The notes beneath the pieces were generated by a model that was not told the DNA's origin, did not search any database, and saw only the letters and a program-made list of their open reading frames with translations. From positions 4,551 to 68,550 of the forward strand of contig JAZRXL010000022.1 in the NCBI GenBank assembly GCA_045600225.1: 64,000 bases of DNA, read 5' to 3'. This DNA comes from UBA1181 sp045600225 (lineage in GTDB: Bacteria > Bacteroidota > Bacteroidia > Bacteroidales > Paludibacteraceae). Below, in pieces: positions 32,313-40,853 of the stretch. The translations under genes were made by a program, and so were the position numbers. Within the stretch, counting starts at the first letter, position 1. Every line of letters begins with the position of its first letter.

Positions 32313-33791
32313 ATGAAAGCACATCATACATTGATTTTTCTTTGCTCTGTTCTTGTTATGTTGGTAGGAGTTTGCCTCTTTTACCCCGAGAATGGTCTCT
32401 TTGTGGAAGGGAAGCGTTATTATTTCCCATCATTGACAGATGTGATGACCAAAAAGTATAGGGACGTGGAGTCTGCCGACGACAAATTAAAAAGAGCAGA
32501 AGATGAATTGAAATTACAGATCGAAAGAGATTCTTTGGCTCGTGTCTATGAAGCGGAACTTGCCGATTCTCTTGCTTATGTTGATACTTTAAACTCTTAT
32601 CATAAGTTAATCTACCAAAGTACGGCTCGCATCGATTGCCCGGATAATAGTGTTTCTGCCTTATTTCCTCTTTTTGATTGTCTAGATAATTGTGCAAATG
32701 GCAAAGAGGCAGTACACATCTTGCATTATGGAGATTCGCAAATCGAACAAGATAGAATAACATCTTACATCAGAGAGAAACTACAGGAGAAGTTTGGCGG
32801 ATGGGGTGCAGGACTTGTACCGGCTATTCAACCAATACCTTCTATCTCTGTCGGACAATCGGCATCAGATAGCTTGCCACGTTATATTGCTGATGGAACC
32901 CTTCGCCAGAAATTATCGCACAAACGATATGGAATACTTGCCCAAATGGCGCAATTGGACGGCTCTGTAACCTTGAATATCTCTGCCAGAAACTGGAAAA
33001 AGACACAATCTCGTGTTAAAAAATTTTCAAAGGTGACATTGTTGTTGGGTAATAGCAATGAGAAGTTCTCCGCTACGCTTTTGTACAATGGGAAAGACTC
33101 TACACAAGTGATCACGGAGAGTCATCCCGATCTCACCAAATTGACTTGGAACCTTGGTTCATCCATCAGTTCTTTCTCTCTGCGTTTGAAAGGAAAGGCT
33201 GAATTGTATGGTATCTCTATGGAGTCGAAGAGTGGTGTAAATGTAGATAATATTCCTTTGCGTGGATCTTCTGGGACCTTCTTTACAAAGATTTCATCTC
33301 ATTTGTTGGGTGAATCGATGAAGGCAATGAATGTCCGCTTGGTCATCTTAGAGTTTGGAGGAAATGCAACTCCATATTTAACCAGTGACAGACGTATCGA
33401 AAGCTTTAAAAATAGCATTGGAGATCAGATTAAGTTTATTCAACGAAACTATCCCAAAGCTCAAATATTGTTGATTGGTCCTGCTGATATGGCTACTACA
33501 ATCGATGGAGAACTGCAGACCTACCCATTCTTAGAATCAACCATTGAGGCAATGAAAGAAGTGGCAATGGAGAACAATGCCATGTTCTGGAATATGTATC
33601 AAGTAATGGGAGGAAGAAACTCAATGCAAAAATGGGTAGAACACTCTCCGGCATGGGCCACCACCGATTATATTCATTTTACAGAGACAGGTGCAGGACG
33701 TATAGCAGAAGTGTTTATACAGTCATTTAACAATACATACGATTATTATCATTTCTTAAAGAGAAATTCAAAGTGGAGTGGAGTGTACTAA
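32313..33791 (+). CDS. Membrane-anchored SGNH/GDSL-type protein of an O-acylation cassette
   Basis: A 492-residue protein with an uncleaved-looking N-terminal membrane segment (residues ~6-24), a coiled-coil-like charged stretch (residues ~50-85) and a periplasmic SGNH domain. SGNH landmarks: block I HYGDSQIEQDR with Ser142, block III EFGGNATP (G-x-N), and block V DYIHFTETGAG with Asp452 and His455. The catalytic triad is therefore intact. With the adjacent MBOAT gene this resembles the AlgX/AlgJ or PatB type of partner that moves acetyl groups onto a polysaccharide in the periplasm. Whether it transfers or removes acyl groups cannot be told. It is followed 9 bases later by a second SGNH gene. 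Confidence 0.85.
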   Translation: MKAHHTLIFLCSVLVMLVGVCLFYPENGLFVEGKRYYFPSLTDVMTKKYRDVESADDKLKRAEDELKLQIERDSLARVYEAELADSLAYVDTLNSYHKLIYQSTARIDCPDNSVSALFPLFDCLDNCANGKEAVHILHYGDSQIEQDRITSYIREKLQEKFGGWGAGLVPAIQPIPSISVGQSASDSLPRYIADGTLRQKLSHKRYGILAQMAQLDGSVTLNISARNWKKTQSRVKKFSKVTLLLGNSNEKFSATLLYNGKDSTQVITESHPDLTKLTWNLGSSISSFSLRLKGKAELYGISMESKSGVNVDNIPLRGSSGTFFTKISSHLLGESMKAMNVRLVILEFGGNATPYLTSDRRIESFKNSIGDQIKFIQRNYPKAQILLIGPADMATTIDGELQTYPFLESTIEAMKEVAMENNAMFWNMYQVMGGRNSMQKWVEHSPAWATTDYIHFTETGAGRIAEVFIQSFNNTYDYYHFLKRNSKWSGVY

Positions 33792-33800
33792 AAAGTGTTG

Positions 33801-35057
33801 ATGAAAATGTGGCGTAGATTTATTGTTGTATTTGTTATATCTCTTTTTGCCATTAATCTTATGGCAAAAGGTTTCATAGTCAGAGATTCTATCCAATATG
33901 CTTTTTTGGTAGATTCGTTGTCTGCCATTCAGTATCCTGGCACAAAACATGAAAGAAAAGATAAGTTCTTCGACAAAATGGATTCTCTTGTATTGTGCCG
34001 AGAGGGAAAGATTAACATATTGCATATTGGTGGATCGCATGTTCAGGCAGATATCTTTTCTCACACAGTTAGATGCCTTATGGATTCTGTGAATGATGGA
34101 TTCAAACCTTCAAGAGGTCTTTTGTTCCCTTACAAGGTAGCGAAAACCAACAATCCATCCAACTATAAGGTATATTCAAAAGGTACGTGGGAGACCTCAA
34201 AAAATGTGAAAAAGGATAGGGTTGCCACTTTGGGTATGACGGGTATTGCTGTGACATCAAATGATTTAGATGCAGAGATAAGCCTAAAGATGGTGAACGA
34301 TTCATTACAAAGGTGGACCTTCACAAGATTGCGTCTGTTGGGTTATTCGGATACGCTTTGTGTACCCGTTATTGTTGAGTCAGACACATCGCTTATTTTT
34401 CCTGTACACGACGACGCTACACAATCTTATCTCTATGAATTCCCTGAAGCGAGAGACACCTTTATGCTTCGATTTATACAAAGGGATTCTGTTCCGCATA
34501 ATTTTACTGTATGCGGTTTCATTTTAGAAAACGATGAGGATGGTGTGGTTTATCACTCTATAGGCGTGAATGGAGCTGCTGTTCCATCTTACTTATCGTG
34601 TCCGAATTTTGAACGGGATATGAACCTTATACGTCCTGATATGGTTGTGTTTGGTATCGGTATTAATGATGCGGTTCCCGTCAACTTTTCAGAAGAGAAG
34701 TTTATTGCCAATTACGACTCCTTGATATCGATGATTGATCGAGTAAACCCAGATTGTTTCTATGTTTTCGTTACCAATAACGACTCGTTTAGGAAGTATA
34801 GAAGCAAGAAACGATCCATCTATGAGGTAAATACAAATGGTACGAAAGTAGAACACGCCTTTTACACCTTGGCGGAGAAACACCAGGGCGGTTATTGGAA
34901 CCTATTTGGATGGATGGGAGGTTTAAAATCTATGCGTACCTGGGAGATGAATGGTCTTGCACAAAAAGATAAGATCCACTTTACGAAAAAAGGATATAAA
35001 TTGATAGGCAATGCATTCTATAATGCTTTGATATCATCATATTTAGATAAAGAGTAG
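33801..35057 (+). CDS. Second SGNH/GDSL-type protein of the O-acylation cassette
   Basis: A 418-residue exported SGNH protein. I start it at ATG 33801; GTG 33795 and TTG 33798 are also in frame, directly after the previous stop. A signal peptide (RRFIVVFVISLFAINLMAKG) leads into the periplasm. Block I is LHIGGSHVQAD (Ser79, here G-G-S-H in place of G-D-S), block III GIGINDAVP (G-x-N-D), and block V DKIHFTKKGY (Asp390, His393). Both catalytic motifs are intact but differ from the first protein, so the pair is diverged and not a recent duplication. The MBOAT gene begins 3 bases after its stop. Confidence 0.85.
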   Translation: MKMWRRFIVVFVISLFAINLMAKGFIVRDSIQYAFLVDSLSAIQYPGTKHERKDKFFDKMDSLVLCREGKINILHIGGSHVQADIFSHTVRCLMDSVNDGFKPSRGLLFPYKVAKTNNPSNYKVYSKGTWETSKNVKKDRVATLGMTGIAVTSNDLDAEISLKMVNDSLQRWTFTRLRLLGYSDTLCVPVIVESDTSLIFPVHDDATQSYLYEFPEARDTFMLRFIQRDSVPHNFTVCGFILENDEDGVVYHSIGVNGAAVPSYLSCPNFERDMNLIRPDMVVFGIGINDAVPVNFSEEKFIANYDSLISMIDRVNPDCFYVFVTNNDSFRKYRSKKRSIYEVNTNGTKVEHAFYTLAEKHQGGYWNLFGWMGGLKSMRTWEMNGLAQKDKIHFTKKGYKLIGNAFYNALISSYLDKE

Positions 35058-35060
35058 ACT

Positions 35061-36917
35061 ATGTTAGACACATTTTTGAATTTTATATTAGACACTTTCT
35101 CATTCGACCCTCAGTCGCCGTTGCTGTTTACGCAACACTACTTCTGGGTATTCTTCATTGCAGTATTTGCAGTGTTTAGTTTGTTGCACAACAAAGTATT
35201 GATGAGAAATACATTCTTGTTTTTAGTCAGTGTTTTCTTCTATTATAAGACAAGCGGATGGTTTACTCTAATATTGATATTTGCCACCCTTTTTAACTAC
35301 GTGGATGGAGCTCTCATCCACAGATCCAAACATGACGGTTCTAAAATGTTTTGGTTGGTTTGTGGCTTGATTGTAAACCTTCTCACATTGTGTTATTTCA
35401 AATACTCTTACTTCTTTGCCGATATGGTTAAAGACCTATTTGGCATTGAAATTAAGGTGTTTAACGCTTTTGCTTGGATTGGTAATGAAATAGCAGGTTC
35501 TCCTAAGTTCTCCGTGGATCAAATCCTATTGCCAGTAGGTATCTCCTTCTATACATTCCAATGCATTAGCTACCTTATGGATATTTATAGGAAAAGGGTA
35601 GAACCAGTGAAAAACATTCTGAATTTTGGTTTCTATGTTACATTCTTTCCTCAATTGGTTGCAGGTCCGATTGTGCGTGCCAGTGACTTTATCCCGCAAA
35701 TTTACAAGAAGTATTTCTTGTCACGCCGTCAATTTGGAATAGCAATGTTCTGGATCTTGAATGGTATGGCGAAGAAGATTATTTTAAGTGACTACATTGC
35801 GGTAAATTTTGTGGATCGCGTGTTCGAAAACCCAACCATGTATACCGGCTTTGAAAATCTAGTAGCTTTGTTTGGATATTCATTGCAGGTATATGCCGAC
35901 TTCTCTGGTTATACAGATATCGCGATTGGTGTGGCTATGTTGATGGGATTCTATTTGCCTAAGAACTTTAATTCACCTTATAAAGCAACCAATCCAGGTG
36001 GTTTCTGGAAGCGTTGGCATATCTCTCTTTCTAAATGGTTGCAAGACTATCTGTACATTCCGTTAGGAGGAAACAGAACAGCCTCGTTTGGTACATACGC
36101 GTGTATCTTAACCATATCGTTGGTAGGAACTATCTTGTCGGGTAGTATTTGGGTGGCTATTATCGTAATATCCATCTCAATCATTGTTACTGTTAATTGC
36201 TACAAATACCCTGAAAAAAAGAAAAATCTCACCTCTAATATGAACAGAATCAACACGATGCTGTTAGGTGGTCTTTGGCATGGAGCTAGTTGGAACTTCC
36301 TTATATGGGGTGGTCTTAATGGTTTGGGTATGATTGTATACCGTTTCTGGAAAGATTGGGACGTCTATGTGCGAACAGCCGTTATTCTTTCGATTACAAT
36401 AGTATTCGCAGCGGTGGCTTACTTGTTCCCTGCTCCTGTATGGAATATTGCAGTGGTTTGGACGGGTATCATTTTCATTGGAACCTTTATCCGTATGCTG
36501 TATAACTTCTTTGATGGAACACACTCCTTCAAATTCTTGGAGATGTGTTGGGCGGTATTCCAAACTTTTGTGTTTATCACTTGGACACGATTATTCTTCC
36601 GAGCTGGTTCAAATTTGGATCCTGCAGAAGCAAATGAGAAAGCATGGGACACCGCTAAGAGTATGGTAGGTCAGATAGGTTCAAGTTGGGATTTGTCTCT
36701 TATTTCACAAATCTGCACTGGATATATGAATGTATTTATATTGATTGTATTGGGAATGTTGATACACTGGATTCCTGAGAATGCAAAAAGACATTACAGA
36801 TTCTTCTTCGCAGCTTTACCATTACCTATAATGGCAATATTCGTTGTGTTGTTTGTTTTTGTCATCTATCAGTTTATTACTGCAGATTTGCAAAAGTTTA
36901 TTTACTTCCAATTCTAA
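35061..36917 (+). CDS. MBOAT-family O-acyltransferase (AlgI/PatA/DltB type)
   Basis: A 618-residue polytopic membrane acyltransferase. It opens with helices that include LFTQHYFWVFFIAVFAVFSL. The family core is clear: PVGISFYTFQCISYLMDIYR, FPQLVAGPIVRASDFIPQI, YADFSGYTDIAIGVAMLMGF, and NPGGFWKRWHISLSKWLQDYLYIPLGGNR. The catalytic histidine region LLGGLWHGASWNFLIWGGLNG places His407 at the expected site. About twelve hydrophobic segments are visible. It would carry acyl groups (acetyl by analogy) across the inner membrane for the two SGNH partners upstream. At 618 residues it is longer than AlgI (about 520), with extra helices at the C-terminus. The acceptor glycan is not encoded nearby. Confidence 0.9.
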   Translation: MLDTFLNFILDTFSFDPQSPLLFTQHYFWVFFIAVFAVFSLLHNKVLMRNTFLFLVSVFFYYKTSGWFTLILIFATLFNYVDGALIHRSKHDGSKMFWLVCGLIVNLLTLCYFKYSYFFADMVKDLFGIEIKVFNAFAWIGNEIAGSPKFSVDQILLPVGISFYTFQCISYLMDIYRKRVEPVKNILNFGFYVTFFPQLVAGPIVRASDFIPQIYKKYFLSRRQFGIAMFWILNGMAKKIILSDYIAVNFVDRVFENPTMYTGFENLVALFGYSLQVYADFSGYTDIAIGVAMLMGFYLPKNFNSPYKATNPGGFWKRWHISLSKWLQDYLYIPLGGNRTASFGTYACILTISLVGTILSGSIWVAIIVISISIIVTVNCYKYPEKKKNLTSNMNRINTMLLGGLWHGASWNFLIWGGLNGLGMIVYRFWKDWDVYVRTAVILSITIVFAAVAYLFPAPVWNIAVVWTGIIFIGTFIRMLYNFFDGTHSFKFLEMCWAVFQTFVFITWTRLFFRAGSNLDPAEANEKAWDTAKSMVGQIGSSWDLSLISQICTGYMNVFILIVLGMLIHWIPENAKRHYRFFFAALPLPIMAIFVVLFVFVIYQFITADLQKFIYFQF

Positions 36918-36951
36918 ACGGCACAAAAAAGATTATTCATAACGAGTCTAT

Positions 36952-36999
36952 AAAAAAATAGAGCTTCCACAAGTTGGTCCTTGTAGAAGCTCTATTTTT
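36952..36999. terminator. Bidirectional terminator between MBOAT and CotH genes
   Basis: A long stem (AATAGAGCTTC with GAAGCTCTATT outside, ACAAG/CTTGT inside one mismatch) flanked by an A-run on the left and a T-run on the right. It would stop both the rightward MBOAT transcript and the leftward CotH transcript. Confidence 0.87.
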
Positions 37000-37012
37000 C
37001 AGATATATGCAA

Positions 37013-40000
37013 TTAGTATTTGATCAATTTGTTGTTGTAGATAACCTTTCCATCAACAGTTAGATTAACCACATAAATGTCTTTTGCTAAATTTCCTACA
37101 TATATGCTATTGCCATTTTGAATGGATTGGCAAAGAACAACCTTTCCTGATAAATCAGATATGGTAACCATTGTTTTTCCTTCCTCCTTAAATGAGAACC
37201 ATAAGTAATCTTCTGCAGGGTTAGGGTAGAGTTGTATTGAATTATTGTCTGTAACATATTCTACACCAGTAATCGTACTTTGATTCTCAACAGGCGAGTA
37301 TGAGTTCTTTTTCGCAAATGTAGGGACAGAGGTCAATGTCCATGCGCCATTGCCTGTGTATGAGAAACGGCTGTAGGATTGACCCTTCTTGTGAGGAAGG
37401 TAGGCTATCGAGTCTAAGACTTCAATACGACCATTGTTCATACGAGACAAGCATACGGTTTGACTCTTATCCTTTGACAAATCAAAATTAGTGTGCAAAG
37501 GTCCTTGTGTGGTTGAATCTTTGTCTGCCCAGAATATCAGATATCCCTTTGCAGGAACTGTGGTCAATTTAGGATTGCCCGAAGGAATTTGATAACGAGT
37601 TAGATTAGCACTTCCTTTGTCTGTTAGATACATTCCCGCTAAATCAACAGGCGAAGAACCATCATTGTAGATTTCAATCCAATCCTCCTCTTCTCTGAAT
37701 TCGTCTAAGAATACTTTATTGGATGCACAGACTTCATTGATGAATAGTTTCACATCAGAAGACTTCCAATTAGGATCTTTCTCAAAGACTGCACGTAAGA
37801 CCAAATCACCATTGACAGAAGCCGTATACTTCTCACTATTAGATGTGTTCTTTACACTAATACCAGTATTGTTATCCATCAAAGAGAGGTCAAATAGTAG
37901 GGAAGATGACTTATTTGCATTGTGAAGTTCAACAGCTATAACATTCTCTCCTTGAACCAAATAGGATTTGGCTATATCAAACTTTAATGTAGCATAAGTA
38001 TTCATCTCCAAGTTGGCCTTCGTCGTGTCATTTACGAGCGAAGGCAGATTAAATCTATACACTTCCTGGCCATTCACATAGATAATTGCACCATCATTGA
38101 TATGAGCAACACATTGAAGAGCGTTGCTTAATTCGGATAAGTTATTGACAGTGAATGTTTTTCTAAAATAGGTAGTTGTGTTTGCTGCAGCTCCAAAACC
38201 ACCCATGCCACCAAAGTCAAAACCTCCGCCAAATCCGCCACCGAAGCCTCCTCCCCAGCCTCCGTTACCTCCATTGCCTGAGATGTTGGTCGATTGTAAA
38301 GATGTGATACCTGTGCCTAATGTTGCTGCTCCCGATTGCCAGCTCTCATCATTGAACGAAAGGTTTTTCCAAGAAGCGTCAACCGAACCTGTTTGGTACA
38401 AGTACTTCCAAGAATCTGTTTGTGAAATCAAGTAGTTTTCTGAACAGATATCCCATTTAACAAATTTATATCCATTAGGAGCTTGTGCTGTGACCGATAA
38501 GTTGTAGTTTGAGAAGTATTGGCTTCTGAAGTCACTTCTATTAATCTGTTCCAAATCGTTCAGTTTGAAACTTGCACCTTCGATATCTGAGAAAATTCTT
38601 AAATTGACAGGAGTTCCCATCCCCATATTGTTGGCAATATGGTTAAAAACAAATTTTCTACGAGCAGGAAGGAAGTTTCTCACCTTTTCTACCTCATCTT
38701 CCCACGAACTTGTCTCGTTTATTTTTTTTGCAAGAAGATAATCGAAGAAATAGTCTGCCTCGTTGTGAAGTATGCTTTTTAGACTATCCATTACATGAGA
38801 AACATGTTCTGCCTCAAATGTAGTTCCTGCATGTGCAACAAACTTTGTTACCAAGCGTCTTTTTAATTCGTCATTTTTAATTAATTGAGGGAAGAACTTA
38901 CATTTGTTCGCATATTGGAATCCATCGGTTGTTAGATAATCCATATACAATGAGGTAGAGTAGTCTGTATCATATAATACCCATCTCCATTTACCATCTG
39001 TTAGAGGTTTCCATGCCTTTATGTTTCCTGCAGACCAGTCTTGGTTACAGATGTATATTTCAAAAGCAAAATAGTTTAAAAATTCATCCACATCTATGAT
39101 TTGGTCTATTTTGTTGAACATGTCACTACCATTAATGTTTCCGTTATTGGCAAGATCCAATACTGATTGGTAACTAGGACATTCAACCACCTTCTCCGGG
39201 TCTTGTTCAATACAAATCTCCTCTTCGTCAAATCCATAATTAGAGTAGATGAAGTCCTTGTTGGTACGTTCTCTGATACCCATCATTCCATAGTATTGTC
39301 CATTTAAGAAGACAACAGATGGTTCGTAGGCTTGATGGTCTATGTCCATCGTAGAAGCAGCCAATGTCTGCAAGAAACCATCACGGAAAAGCATACGGCC
39401 AAAGTCGTTACCCGAGTTTCTTAGTACAAAACTCTTCCATTTTAAATTTGGTTTTTCTCTAAAAATCGGATATTCAATCTTGTTGCTACCATATACCTTG
39501 TTTGCTTTAATCTTGATGGATTTGATAGGTTTGGTTCTTGAACAAGCGCCAAAAGCTCCAAATTTCACCTCCTGGTTGATTTGTGACACTTTTCCCTCAT
39601 CAAACAATTCTATGTTACAAGGACGATCCCAATCGTTCATGTAGTTGGCCACCCTGTCAGATGATCCACAATTGGAAGGAACTGTGCTACCATTGCTACC
39701 AACTACCAATGCCCCCAACTCGTTACCAGTGGCGTATTTCTGATCCGTAACGATTGAGACTACTTTTATTGAAGTAGGAATGTTGTTAAGACCGATGAAA
39801 TAAGTGGCTGTAGTCACATCACTACTCAGCTCTCCATTTACAACAGCTATGGCACGAAGGGGTGTGGTGTTGTTTATATTGATAGGACCTGAATATCTGT
39901 TAGAGGTAGGTGTTGGCTCCGATCCGTCTAATGTATAGTATATTGCAGCTGACGGATTATCAGAAGTGATGGAAACCGATTGGTTGCCAGTATAAAAACC

Positions 40001-40525
40001 GCCTTTAATATTGAATACAGGAGGATTGGTTTGTTGAGAAGCAACACTTGAATTGTTATTAGAAGCACCAAGGGTTGGTGTGGTCAGGAATGCAAAATCA
40101 CCGTCGCCATCCTTGGTCCTACCATAGGAGGCATTTCGATAGGGTTTAGGGTACTCCACAGCATCTACAAGAATACCTGTTTCATCAGATAGGTAGAGTG
40201 TACCTCCATCGCTATCTAATTTAAAATTTGCGTGGTTGGTTTTATCCAATTCGTCAAAGTAGAAAACTGCGTATTGTCCAGGTTGAATAACTGTATTAGC
40301 TTGGTTTTGCCAAAGGTATAGGTCTCCGCTATTATTAGAAAAGAAATAATTAGAAAGATCTACCGCTTGAGCACCAGAGTTGTATAATTCTACCCAACCT
40401 TCAAAATTAAAGTTCTCGTTGACTCGAAACGATGCGTTTCGTACCATCATTTCATTGATGGTTACTGAGGCATACGAAGACGATGCGCTCAAAAGCGTTA
40501 ATAAAGCAAGATTTCTTAATCTCAT
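37013..40525 (-). CDS. CotH-kinase/lamin-tail surface protein with T9SS type A signal
   Basis: A 1170-residue secreted protein: signal peptide MRLRNLALLTLLSASSSYAS, then a lamin-tail (LTD) domain (INEMMVRNASFRVNENFNFE, GWVELYNSG). A chitobiase-like segment follows (AAIYYTLDGSEPTPTS), then a CotH-like kinase region (LRNSGNDFGRMLFRDGFLQT, GMMGIRERTNKDFIYSNYG, WRWVLYDTDYSTSLY). Next come a Gly-rich stretch at residues ~747-775, a beta-sandwich region, a second LTD domain (FINEVCASNKVFLDEFREEE, DWIEIYNDG), and a C-terminal T9SS type A domain (IQLYPNPAEDYLWFS, ending VIYNNKLIKY). CotH homologues phosphorylate proteins in Bacillus spores; activity here is unproven. The acceptor or role on the surface is unknown. 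Confidence 0.9.
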   Translation of the reverse strand: MRLRNLALLTLLSASSSYASVTINEMMVRNASFRVNENFNFEGWVELYNSGAQAVDLSNYFFSNNSGDLYLWQNQANTVIQPGQYAVFYFDELDKTNHANFKLDSDGGTLYLSDETGILVDAVEYPKPYRNASYGRTKDGDGDFAFLTTPTLGASNNNSSVASQQTNPPVFNIKGGFYTGNQSVSITSDNPSAAIYYTLDGSEPTPTSNRYSGPININNTTPLRAIAVVNGELSSDVTTATYFIGLNNIPTSIKVVSIVTDQKYATGNELGALVVGSNGSTVPSNCGSSDRVANYMNDWDRPCNIELFDEGKVSQINQEVKFGAFGACSRTKPIKSIKIKANKVYGSNKIEYPIFREKPNLKWKSFVLRNSGNDFGRMLFRDGFLQTLAASTMDIDHQAYEPSVVFLNGQYYGMMGIRERTNKDFIYSNYGFDEEEICIEQDPEKVVECPSYQSVLDLANNGNINGSDMFNKIDQIIDVDEFLNYFAFEIYICNQDWSAGNIKAWKPLTDGKWRWVLYDTDYSTSLYMDYLTTDGFQYANKCKFFPQLIKNDELKRRLVTKFVAHAGTTFEAEHVSHVMDSLKSILHNEADYFFDYLLAKKINETSSWEDEVEKVRNFLPARRKFVFNHIANNMGMGTPVNLRIFSDIEGASFKLNDLEQINRSDFRSQYFSNYNLSVTAQAPNGYKFVKWDICSENYLISQTDSWKYLYQTGSVDASWKNLSFNDESWQSGAATLGTGITSLQSTNISGNGGNGGWGGGFGGGFGGGFDFGGMGGFGAAANTTTYFRKTFTVNNLSELSNALQCVAHINDGAIIYVNGQEVYRFNLPSLVNDTTKANLEMNTYATLKFDIAKSYLVQGENVIAVELHNANKSSSLLFDLSLMDNNTGISVKNTSNSEKYTASVNGDLVLRAVFEKDPNWKSSDVKLFINEVCASNKVFLDEFREEEDWIEIYNDGSSPVDLAGMYLTDKGSANLTRYQIPSGNPKLTTVPAKGYLIFWADKDSTTQGPLHTNFDLSKDKSQTVCLSRMNNGRIEVLDSIAYLPHKKGQSYSRFSYTGNGAWTLTSVPTFAKKNSYSPVENQSTITGVEYVTDNNSIQLYPNPAEDYLWFSFKEEGKTMVTISDLSGKVVLCQSIQNGNSIYVGNLAKDIYVVNLTVDGKVIYNNKLIKY

Positions 40526-40596
40526 TTCGTAAAATTTTTTAGTGTATGTATAGTAATGGTTAATGATCTAATGGTTCCTTTAAAATCTGTTAATTC

Positions 40597-40604
40597 CAAA
40601 TATA
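40597..40604 (-). promoter_or_regulatory. Candidate -7 element for the CotH gene
   Basis: Minus-strand TATATTTG, 71 bases upstream of the ATG. No well-placed -33 TTG. Confidence 0.5.
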
Positions 40605-40629
40605 GAAATAAATTCAATAGAGTGGTTAG

Positions 40630-40791
40630 AATAACTGGGAAATATTACAGTTAAGTACATCAAATGGTCTGAAAGAGCAGATTCTTGATATGGGACTTTC
40701 AACTCGCAATCTATTGGATATGAATAAGTTTTACGAGCGACACAAAGATTCCGATGTAAAAGTACGACGCTGCGTTGCTTTTTTGTTATAA
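40630..40791 (+). pseudogene. Remnant resembling a DUF1016 (YhcG-type nuclease) N-terminal domain
   Basis: In the 328-base gap between the CotH and PFK genes a plus-strand frame without a start codon reads NNWEILQLSTSNGLKEQILD, then MGLSTRNLLDMNKFYERHKD and SDVKVRRCVAFLL, and stops at 40789-40791. The pattern W..I.QLS..LK....GLS.RNL..M..FY followed by K(V/L)R..VA.L resembles the DUF1016 N-terminal domain, which precedes a PDDEXK nuclease domain in full-length proteins of about 350 residues. Only about 53 residues remain, so this is a relic. Identification is by pattern memory only. Confidence 0.42.
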
Positions 40792-40797
40792 CAACAC

Positions 40798-40830
40798 AAA
40801 AAAAGCACGAGCCTCACAGACTCGTGCTTT
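40798..40830 (-). terminator. Intrinsic terminator after PPi-PFK
   Basis: A 10-bp perfect stem (40830-40821 with 40811-40802) followed on the minus strand by a run of T residues. It lies 24 bases beyond the PFK stop. Confidence 0.88.
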
Positions 40831-40853
40831 TCATTTATGTTGAAATCAACTTA

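Noticed and set aside
38178..38435. Pro-rich plus-strand ORF (PPKPPPQPPLPPLP)
   Set aside because: It is the complement of the Gly-rich stretch in the CotH protein and not an independent gene.
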